A DNA stretch of 64,000 nt, taken from Atrichornis clamosus. Lineage: Eukaryota; Chordata; Aves; Passeriformes; Menuridae. The DNA is taken from positions 186,001-250,000 of the forward strand of contig WBMZ01006362.1 in assembly GCA_013400975.1 (NCBI GenBank), in the 5' to 3' direction. A program made the position numbers and the translations under genes. The notes beneath the pieces are model-generated. The model ran no database searches, was not told the DNA's origin, and saw nothing but the letters and a program-made list of their open reading frames with translations. Each line of letters starts with the position of its first letter. Position 1 is the stretch's first letter. Of the stretch, positions 30,401 to 42,400 are shown piece after piece.

Positions 30401-33400
30401 TGGTATTTCAGCATAAATGAAGCTCCTAATCATCTTGCTGAAGTTTTCCCCCTATATGCTGTTCATCATAATTGTAACTTATCAATAATTCAGTCCCCAT
30501 ATTTTGCAAATATTTCATTACCGGTGATGGAAGTTTAGTTTGTGGGAACATTCTGGACATAGACCTGAAAAAGAGAAAATGACAACACTGCAGCCAAGAA
30601 TCTGATAAGCATAACTGAACTACCAGACCAGTTAGAACTAGATATTTCAATTTGTAGCTTTTCCTTCAAAGCACAAGTTACAACGTAATTGCAGTCAGGA
30701 TTGAGGAAAATATGTCATTAAAGTCTTCAGTACAAACCCAGACTTTACTAAACATGAAGTAAGATCACAAGTTTAGTACTGGCAACTCTTCATTAAAAAC
30801 TATCAGTGCTTATCACTTACAGACATCCCATTTATGGATCCTTGTGAAGAGAACAAATTGTTCTACAATTCTACTGAAGACCCGTAAGTCTCTTAGAGCT
30901 TTGTCAGAGACCAAGTGCTCCCACATGGAGTGTCTTGTGCACAGAAGAAAAAAACCCCACCACTCACTAGTTTTACACAAAGTAACTGTATAAACTGTGC
31001 TAAGTTTAATTATCTGATGAACACATCATAATCTACACAATAGTGAATTAGAAAATCCCAGTCAAGATATAAGAATGGAAAAGAAAATTATTTAATTAAA
31101 GATAGAACTTTTGTTAGAAAACACAAATATTTAAAATTAAATCAGTAGAGCTGAAGGTGTGCAAGAAGTTGTCTGTTCCAAAGACCTAAGGACTCCTAAG
31201 CCAAGTAACTGAATGAGCAATGACAGTGCTGAAACCTGCCTTGCAATGCAGTATTGTGTATTAAAACTAGACATGCTTGTAGATAAAACAGCTTACAGTC
31301 AATTATTCTAATTGTATGACATGCCAGTTATACAGAACGAAGTGTTCAGCATGTAACAACTCACTATATATAATGACAACAGCTATTGTCTCTAAGTCAA
31401 GACCATCATACTACCACCTGTGATTAACTTAATAAAATTATCTCCTATTCAGCATTTTCCATGAACTAATACCATTAGCATCAGGTCTAGATCATCAGGT
31501 CTAGACAGCATTCAAAGCTCAAGATACTTGTCTTCTTTTAAGTGTACCTATCCTTGAAGGGCTGACTTACGCAATTTCACGAGTGCATTCCTCTTCTCAC
31601 CATGTTCAACATAACCAAAATTCACCTCCCAGCTCTTCAGGCCTTCTTTCTCATCACAGCGCTTATTTCCACAGGAAAACTGACCTGTAAAGAGTCAAAA
31701 CCAGCAAACCATGGTTCAATGATTAACATGAATAGGTTTGGGGTTGTTATTTCCAGTTCTGCTCAGTTTTTGCTTTTTGTTTTCCATTTCTTTCAAACAA
31801 AAAAAAGCATAAATCTAAAAATAACATCCAGATTAAGAAAACAATAACAGGGAACAACAAAGAAATCAATCATACTTGTCTGATATTGCCTATGTGCAAA
31901 GAAAAAACATTACTGTGCTTTGAAACATATGGATGAAGGGGTATGCTATGAAATAATAAGCCTAATGCTGAACTCTGAAAAAATCAATGTCACTAGGATG
32001 CATCCTACACCCTAAGTTATTATTTACTTAGCAGGGGATGATGAACCAGAAGTTGTGATTCAGACATGCATCTTTAATGACGTAACCTATCATGTACAAT
32101 ATGAAGATGCCCACAACCTTTTTATGTACTTAGTGTACCTGGTATACTGGACATATAATTTGTATTCTAATGACTATTCATAAATACCTTTCTTTTAAGA
32201 AAAGAACATCTAATTTTGTGAGAAACACTACATCAGCTTTAAAAGCTTCCTTTGGTTCATTATGTGAAAAGCAACACTGATTTTAAAATAATCTGCACAT
32301 AATCCATTTTGTTTACACCACTGAAGTCCCAATAGTGGAGTAATAAAGATAGCTGTATTCACTTTGCAGAAGACTGATTTGTATGTAGAGCTGGTAGAAA
32401 GAATGTGTATTAATAGGATCATAAGCAGGACTGTTGGTGAACGATTAACCTCAGAAAATTCTGCTTAAGCTGCTAACTAATGGATTGGCAGTGTCCTCAG
32501 ATACTTCAGTTCTGCAATGAAACCTCACTTGCAATACAAACATTTGAAGTAAAAAAACCTCCAGAACTATCATTAAAAAAAAAGTTTAAAATTAATATAC
32601 ATTAAATATGTTCAACCATATGTAAGGTAGGGCTATCAGTACCCTGTGTCATAGCAATTTCCAATATGATCTCTTTTCAAAATACTTATGGCAAAAGACC
32701 AGAAAGAAAAGCAAAATAAATAATTTGGCATTTACAATTAGTAACACAGGTGATACCTCTTCTTTCACTTATTCTAGCTCTTCTTCTTCGTGAGCATACG
32801 AAGACAGACATCAAATGCAAAGAAACCAAATGTGAGTATCCCATTCCTGTACTCCCTTCTTAACACCTCCCAAACCTCAGTACAGTGCACCAACAGTGGT
32901 TCTCACTACCACTATACTGACATAGCTATGTTAGTACATACAACAGGTACCTACAATGGTAATTATCAGACAGGTAGGTATTAACGTGTTAATTAACTAA
33001 CATTTAGTTAAAGCAATTTATATTGCTGATTGATACTTAAAAATAGCATCAAAGACCCATGGCTTTTTTAAAGGATGGTTTGGAACTGCCCTCGGAGTGA
33101 GCATCCGACACCAGCAAGAGGGTTGGGTTCTCCCGCCCCCAAGTGGTGAAAGAGAGGATTTATCAATTCTTTATTCCAATCGTTCACTTCCCATTAGGAT
33201 TCCATTAAAAAGCTTGAAATATGTAACTCTGCAATTTCTCCCACATTTTAAAATATGGAGTATCAGATATTAAAAGTACAATGCAGCTATAAATTCTTTT
33301 TCCCCATGAAGACAAAAAAAAATTTACTTCTCATTTAATTTTAATGATCTTGTTAAAGTATTAAAAAAAGCATGTAATTGTATCAAAGGTAACTATCTAT

Positions 33401-36400
33401 TAATATAATCTGTAGTGCTGAATGGAACGTATGACTACAACTACCTTTAGAGGCTTTAATCTTTATAGTTTAAAAACCTCCACCATTAATGTTCACACTT
33501 TCTACTGTAAAATATACATTTTTTTTAAACCATAAATGCATTTCTAACTTTTTGTAATATATTACAATAGAGCTGTTTACAGAACACAGCTGTTTACAGA
33601 ACTGTAACTCAGCTATACTGATAACAGTGTAACTCCATGGAACTTTCTGGCATGTGCATCCATGACTTCCTGAGGATCCACTCCCAGGAAGAGCAATACC
33701 TCATTCACCTCATTTTCTTGCTTGTTCAGCGAATTGAAAAAGCCCAAGCAGCTCGGCCATGGAATGGGGACCACTGTGCAAAGTCCCAGTAACACGCTGG
33801 TAAGACTTCACATACAGAATCAGGCTACTGATTTAGAGACAGGATTGGGAGACAACATAACCATTCCCACTGAAGCTTTCAAAACCAATTTAGCCTAAAA
33901 CAGGTATCACAAAAGATACTTTAATTAAAAAGGCAACATTTTGCACAACAGTGTAGGATAAACTGTTAATAAATAACTTCCTGAGAAACAATACTGAGAG
34001 AATTCAATTAAAGGTATCAAAGGCTAATAAGGTTACTACTGCAGGAAGGCAGCTAAAAAGCACATCCATTAAATTCTACATTATCAAACACATTATGGCG
34101 GTGTTCATTTCAAAACTGACCTTGTGAAAATAAACCGTATGTTCTTTTAATTGTAATATATGCAGATCAGTGTGCAATCTAGACCTATCTGGCATAAAAC
34201 AGTGAAGCTGGAAGATACGTCAATTTATTGCACATTATTATCTGACAAACTTAACAGTATTGTGAAATATTGTCTAACAAAATTATTGTCAAAAAACAGC
34301 AAGAAAAGCACCAAGAAATGTAATACAATAGCATTACCTTTTCCTGAAATTACTTCTTTCTCATGTCGCCATCTAAATCCAAACTGTTAAGAACCAAAAT
34401 TGAATTGTGAATAGTCAACGTAATCAGTACTGTAAAGACTAATTTCAGTTAACTGATGTCCTGCCCGTGGCTCATCCATTTAATTCTGGTCAGGAAAATT
34501 TAATTTTTTCTCTATTAATTAAAAATATTTCTCTGCCTCTGTTCACCAGAATGTTATTCATGAAAATACTTTAAATATTTTTGTTTTTATAGGAAAGCCT
34601 CCATGCTGAAAAGCAATTACAAAAGCAAACATAATAACGTTTCCAAGTGGAAGACAAGTTGGCCTAGAAATCTGGAAATAAAAACAAAAGAATAAAATGT
34701 ATTTTATTTAATGACCAGGTGTCAAACAGATTTCATTTCTTAGCAAATAGGAGACATTTCCATTCTGTTAAGCTACAAAACAAAGCACAGAGACAGCAAA
34801 TAAAAAATTCCTTAGGACAATAAGACAACAAAGAGAACATTTCCAGTCCAATGCATATCAAAGTAAAACTTAGATGCAGAACACCCTCCCGTGTTGCACT
34901 GCAAAACTGACAACAGAACTGAAGCATCTGACAATACAGATGGTCATTTATCAAGCTCAAAGTTTTCAGACAAGATGCACTGAAGGTTCAAAGGCAACCT
35001 TGACCTAAAAATTTCTTGTCTAGGGAAAATGTCAGGAGTAACAGACCCATCACAAGCAAGAGCTGTCAGAACACACTCTTCCACTGTCTCTAAGTAGTCT
35101 CACACCAGAGGTTCACACTGGCATTTCTGATTAAAAGGAGACACCAGTGCAGACCAAGCCAGACTGGCCATCAGCAGGTGAAATGGCCTGGGAGCAAAGA
35201 GGGTGAGTGGGTCTCCACCGGTCAGCTCTGGATGTGAGAGCACCTGTGGATCTCCAGGCATGAGACCAGGGGACGAGTCCCAGCTGTGTGTGTGTGTGCA
35301 TATCCATGTGTGTGAGTGAGTAAAACAGTCTGGACCAGTAACTGGAATTTGGCTGTGGCCTTGGGGTTCGTATGTCCTGAGGCTGCTTACTCTTTTCTCC
35401 TGAGCTTCAATCTTAACAAGGTGGTTCGGCTTATTTTTCAGACCTCAAGAGAGATGCTCCCATGAAACTGAGCCTTATAATTATCGAGCACTTGGGAAAA
35501 TAGTGTTTTTTCTCAGAAGAAAAGTTGCAAAAGAGATCTGAGCTACAGTCTCTATGCAGAGATCTTTACAAAAATTACCTGACTAGAAGATTTTGGCTAA
35601 GAGCAGAACAATTACAGCTGTGAAAAGACAGATGAGCACGTATGTGTAAGTCTCAATCCGTGCAATAAATGTATTTAAAACACCACAGGGAACTGACATC
35701 CAACTTTACTTTGACACCAACTAGCACGATATAGAATCTTAGAACCAAAGAACAGCCCAGGTTGGAAGGCACCCCAACAGACTACCAGGTTCAACCTTTC
35801 ACGGGAAAGGCAGCCCGATGAGATTGTCTATCACCCTGTGCAACTGCACTTGAAAAACCTCCAGTGATGGGGATTCCACTGTGCCACTGGGGAGGTTGTT
35901 TCAGTGAATGCATGTTCTCACTGTAAAAAATTTCTTTCTTTTATCAAGATGAAGCATCAACAACTATCCTGCAAAATGCTGATCAGCTGAGAAGCTTGTC
36001 ATCTACCCTGCACCTCTCATAGCACCAGCACTGCAAAACAGTAGTGATGAGGGGCTAAAGATATCCAACTTCCAGTCTCTGGAAATGCAGAAAAATAATT
36101 AAGGCAGAAAAAATCTGAAAGCACAGACTAGCTCCATTCCATTGGTGCAAATGGGATGAACAGCTTATTTAAGACTTCCAAGAAAAAAGCCTGCTTTGAA
36201 ATCCTTCTGTACCGAACAGGCATGGATAAATCAGTCATTGAGAAAAACATCATATATTTTTCTATTTTTCTAAAAATTTTTATGAAAGGACTTTCACATG
36301 ATCAGAACGTATTTGAGAAAAGAAAACATAAATATTTTATAAACTGCATGACACAGCAGTTATGCTGACATGGCAATTCCAAAAATATAGGTAATGACTT

Positions 36401-39400
36401 ATGAGCATAAATGGGAATTGAGAGTGACCTCAAAGTTAGGACAGACACACTTGAAGTCTGACAGGGAAATACTGTTCATACAACACAATACAGAGCGGGG
36501 GGGAAAAAAAAAAAAGAATCTGGGGCAGAACAGTTTCCCACAAAAGATAGCAAACATATGGAAACTTGGCACAGTAGTGAAAGAAACAAAATCTGTAGGG
36601 ATGCTCAAGTGAAATCAACTGGGGGGATGGAGCGCACATTGAAGGATATGACACAGCTACAGAAAAAGAAAATCAAATTTAGTCAAAAAAAGGAGGGATG
36701 GCATCTTTGGCATTTTTTTGTAATTTTAATTAAATTTCTGCATTTTACTGTCCCAATTGTCTTTAGGTGACTGACATCTTTTCTGCCTAATAGAGCTAAG
36801 TCCAGTCCTTGCAAATATTTACCAGTGAATGTGATTTTCAATACTATAAACAGTCTAAAAGAACTATCTAGACACTCTTTACAGGGCTGGTTTACTGTGC
36901 ACTAGAAACACCAACACACATCTGAGTTCAGCAACAGTCTTTGCAAAATCACAATAGAAAACTCACGTATACTCTATGACTAAGAAGTTAGTCAACCAAA
37001 AACTTGGTAAAAACAAAGGCTGTTCCAGTTAAGAAGAAAACCTGGTGCTGCAATTGGGTTGTTTCTCTTAAGAAATTCTATTTATTTACAAGGTGCATAC
37101 AAATCCTGTTTCCACAAACAGAAAAGAACAACCAGCAAAAGATGCTGCTTTAGAATAGACTTTTCCAGAATTGTTTCTGCCAGCATTCAAGTACAAAACT
37201 CTTTTCAGACTTTTCTTTTTTTTTAACAGTAACATTCCATGGTTTTTTAAGCTTCATCTATTGCTCCTCTCCAAGCAGCCTCTCCAGACTTCTTTCTTTA
37301 ACCCCTTTGCATTTTCTGCCTTTCACACACAATATATCTCTTCATAAAACATCATCTGACAGAAATGTTCCTATTCCCACAGAAGCACATTTTTGAGGCA
37401 GTGACAATGCTTGGATTCAAAGTGCTGCTGCTTATTAAGAAACTTGACAAATTCTCACAACTCTCTTTCTGTGGAAGGGGTACTAATATTCTGGTTTCAC
37501 AACATATCCACAATCATACTGCAATTTTTAAAAAGGGCATACTTTAAAAACCAAGATGATTTCCCATAACAAAACATACCTTATTCTCTTTGTACCTGCT
37601 GAGATCTGCTATACAGTACTCCTTGAACAATTTATCATAATACTTCTTTGCAAGCCTCTTCTCCCTATAACAAAAGGTATTATTTTTTATTAAACATAGA
37701 AGATAACAGAATTCACTTTAAATTTTAATGACATGAGCAAGACAAAGACATGCTGTTTCATCCAAAGAATACAAGTTGTAGAGCTAGAAATGCAACAGAT
37801 ATACAGTCATTAAACTAAGGAGTAATTTCCATAAAACTGGAAAAATACATATAAAACAAATCCACACTACAAAATAAACTGTATTTTTTCAAACTTGACT
37901 TTCTTCAGAGTTTTCAGAAAAGCCATTTGGATCTCAGAGAATGCAAAATTATTTATTAGTTCTTTCTGTCATCAATTCATCTTGAGCAATATTACAATAT
38001 GAAAGACCTTCCAATGGTCTTTCATTTTCAAGTGCATCAAAGATCAAAGAATGATTGCTAAGTATACACAATAATTCTTAATTAATAGGGGAAGCCACAA
38101 ATTCAGTACAGGTGATCTGAAAAAACACATTCTATAATAGTTTCAGGTACCAATTCATGTCTGCTTCATCTTCTTCATTCCACAGGAATCTATGGTTTTC
38201 TCTAATAACATCAAGATCTGTCTTGTCGTTTGCTCTATAAAAGGACACACCTTTTTTTAGTACAATGTAACATTAAAATGGAAATCCATTAAATAATAAT
38301 TTGGTAAGCATCAATATTTCACAGTTATGATCTCCACCTCACAGCATAAAGAAAAACATTGCTATACTATAAAAAATGTATTCCCTGGCATACCTTGTCC
38401 CAAACAAAAAAAAACTCACGGTGGAAAATGGCAACTGAAATTGTGGATGACTTGATCCCGTCTGAAAACACCTTTTATACTCTTTATTGAAGACAGTGAT
38501 GTTAAAAGGCAGTTATAGATAGCTCTAAAGAAGGTTATCATTATTCTGGACAATGGATAGCAATTCTGCATATTTCAGAAGTATTTCAGATTGTTATTTT
38601 GAATGTACTGACAGATATTTCTCAATGTACTCTCAATTAATAATCACCTGTCATCTTTTCTTTTACATAACAAAACAAGAATAATTCAGATCATGGTAAA
38701 TTCTTATCTAAAAATATGGAAACAAAATGAAACAAGGTAATTTTCTATTTTAGATATTTCCAATTATTGTAGTTACCATTTGAACCAAAATAATTAGTAA
38801 TCTGATATGCAGCCACATCCATCTCTGCCCTCAAAGCTATTACATATATTTAACAGCTTTACATAACAGGGGAGCTTCGGGGGCAGGAGAGGAAAGGCTG
38901 CTAATGGTTCTCACCCAGACCGTCGGAAATCCTCTATTTTGCCGCCATAGTATAAAATGTAGTCATGCACAAACTTTTTATGTCTTTCATACTGAATAAA
39001 GCAATTAAGGATTGTTCAGAACTTATTTCCTTTTGTTTCATCCTAATTTAAAATTTAAAAAAACCCAACCAAAATCTTTTTATATACTTAAGAGAAAGAC
39101 TTTTTTCTCACAAACAGTTCAGTTATTTAAAAAAAAAAAGTAATTAACTAGCAACTTTTATTTAATAACCTCTCACAGAAGCTGATTTTCAAATACAGGA
39201 ATTCAAGGCAATTTCATCTTTAAAACCTTATTCATCATTTATAAAATAGTCTTCCTTTATCAAAGATGCTCTGTATGCATATACATGGAAACTTGCTTCA
39301 TTTTTTCAGCTGTAATTTAGACAACAGCTTCTTTGTACTGCAGTTTTGGTTGAGAACAGGTTTGTACTTTTCTATTATAAAAACAAACTGGCTACTAAAA

Positions 39401-42400
39401 TGGAATTATTTATTACATTTTTACCATCAACACACAAATAAAATTGTATGATTTAGTTTGGAAATGAAGATCATAGAAAAATATGTCTTAGAACACTTTG
39501 GCCTCAGAGACATAATTGGAAACATATTTTGTACCATGATTTGAGTAAAGTATATAATTAATGATTCAGAAAATAAGCATCTTCACAAATGAAAACATTA
39601 TATATGGCTTCTTTAAAAGATTTTCAATTAACTTTTATCTCAACAGCAAAAAGAGGCTCCTTCAAAGAATGACTCAGTATCTGGTGCTGCACTGTCAACT
39701 GTTGTGATAACTGAGAAATCCCAGTATTTTACCATAATTGATAACCTGTGCCCCATCCTCAAACTTGAAAAATGAAACAGAAGGATACAGCATCCATCGA
39801 TATCAAGTGAAATCTTCTTTTTCTTGCTTCTTCCCTATTAATAACAAACACGTTTCAGTAAAAAACGATCTACATTAAGGGGAAAACGTCTCACAAAAGC
39901 AATATATAAAAAATACCTATCACATTCTTCATCTGCAAATTGTCTGTGAACCACACTGCCTTGTTTTGCTTTTTGGAATGGCTTTATCATGAGGGCATCT
40001 TCCTGTATTCTAAAGGTAGATGGGAGAAAGGAAGAAAAGTTAGTCCAGAACTTTTCATAAGCAGTAGCATTTTCATATGCCAAACCTTGCATTATCTCGT
40101 TTAACAAAAACTGTTATACTGCTAGTTTCTACAAGAATAAAATGAAGCTTCAGAACCAACATCAGCTTGGACTTTTACCTCATTTTCAGAACAAAATCAG
40201 AAGGGCATTTGCTTTCATTTGGCATTTAAAGACAATTGCTTAAAACAGCAATTTGTAATATTTGTTTTTATCAATATTATCACTATAGAACCACAACAAA
40301 AAAACCTGGCAGATTCCTCATTTTCACTCTACATTTAAAGTCCTCTACGAATCTCAGCTACACGGCAAAGTAGGAACAGGAAGGACAGTGTGTTCACTGA
40401 ATGAGAGTGACTGGTAGTAACCCTATCCCACCCTTTCATGCCAATGTCTCAACACCTCATTAAACAGCTCTGCCTCTTGTAGTGCAATCACAAGAATCAC
40501 AAATTTAAAACTCAGTTACCACGTTGTGAACCATACTTGTCAGCAGGCAGCTAAAAATACTTTCAGAGTTCAACAAAGTAATAGAAAGTTAAATATAAAG
40601 ATACACATTTTACCTAGTAAAAGGTATATTTAGTTAGTTTCATTCATGAACAGAGGCGAAGTAAAGGTTTTTCCATAATTATCAGCTGGCAGAAAGAATG
40701 GAAATCAGAAACCTGAAGAAAGCAAGCCAGGGAATTTATCTCAAGCTATGGAATACAGGACTCTAGAAACTAACGGTATCATTTACTCAAAAGGATCTAT
40801 AAGCACAAAATTCCCATAAGGAGACTCTACAAAACAGCAGTTTGGAGAAAATTTAAGGCTACTGTTTTCCCTCAAGTGAAAATGCATACCATCATAGAGA
40901 AAGAAAAGGAACCCACACAAGAGCCCTACTGGGAATCAGGAATAGTGTGCCAGAACAAGGATAATGACGGTATTTTTGAAAGGCTCCTCATGGTTAGTTA
41001 ACATTCCACCTAGAAAGTAGAATAGTAGAATGTGCAATGGCCTTTCAAAGAAAACAAAATCTGAACAAAACCAGTCACTATTTTAATGGAGAACAGCTGT
41101 ATTTATAAAATAAATGAAATGGCACAATGCCTGCTATTATTCCAATGATTAAAACATGATTTTTTACCCCCAGAATGCAAACCCCATTCTTTCAATTTTT
41201 CTAAGGGAAATATGCAAGAGTCCTAGGAAAGTTTCCAGAAAGTCTTCTTAAATAAAGTCCAATAAAAGAGCAAGGGACAGACAGGAAAAAGTAAGAAAAA
41301 TATATGCAAAATGTAGGCCAAATGTTCAGTATGGTGCTGAAAGTGTCAAGGAACTACAGTACCAAAGCAAAATAAATAAATTTTAAAATTCTTTACAATA
41401 TCATAAGATCAGATGACAAAATTCCAGGTCACTAATTGTGCAAACCACTGAAAAAACTGGCCAAGGTCATCTCAAATAAGAAATATGCAGGTTTGCACAT
41501 CTCCAATTTCAAGGACTGATTACAGCACAATTCTCTAATTCCCAAGTCTCCTCACAAATTAAGTAATAAAGAAGTAGCATCAGTTCTTCACTTCATATCT
41601 CTCTCTATGTGTTTTATATCTACAAAGCCTGCTACCACTTGGCCTTTTTTGCCTTGCTCTTCTAGCTGTTCCATTTGTCCTGATGGATCCCAGTGATGTG
41701 AACAGTGTTGCCAAAACCCAGCAGTGGATACTAATGCTTGGAAAAACAAAACACTCTGCTCCAAGAACTGAGGGGCAGATATACACCAGATGGAGATGGC
41801 AGAACAGATCTTAATCAGCTGCCCCTAGGAGATGACAAGCTTTGGCAAGCTTGATATGAGGAGATGCAGAAATCAAAAGAGATTGTTTTTTTCGAAAAGC
41901 ATTTCAACACCAGACCTTACCTACAATAACATCATCATCTATGCACATTGAGAGGCCATTTGTACAAAATACATAACACAAAGTGTTAATTCTGTACTAC
42001 ATTACCTTTTAGTCTTTTGCAGAGACTTCTCTCCACTCTCCTCATCACTAAAATCAGAATCATAGCCTCCATGGCCATGTGCCTGAAAATAACAGACCAG
42101 TCAATAAATCTGCTAATGTAATACGGATATGGCATAATTACAAATCAGTACTGTTCATCATGCATAAATAAAAGAGAGAAAGACAGAGAGCAAGCGAACG
42201 AGTGCAAATTCTCACGTCTAAGCCAAACAAAATTCAACAGACAATGCAGAGTACATTCCAAATAATACAGGGCAAAGAAAGAACACTTTATAAAATGGAT
42301 AACTTAATAAATAATTTATATGCTGATGCCCTCATCTTTAATCTTCACATAGATGCAGAAAACCAAAAGTATGATAAATACCTTTGGTTTTTAGTTTTCA

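Noticed and set aside
39838..40107. 89-codon minus-strand frame running through FRA10AC1 exon 3 into both introns
   Set aside because: Only 39917-40009 is supported by splice sites and family similarity; the flanks are intron read-through.
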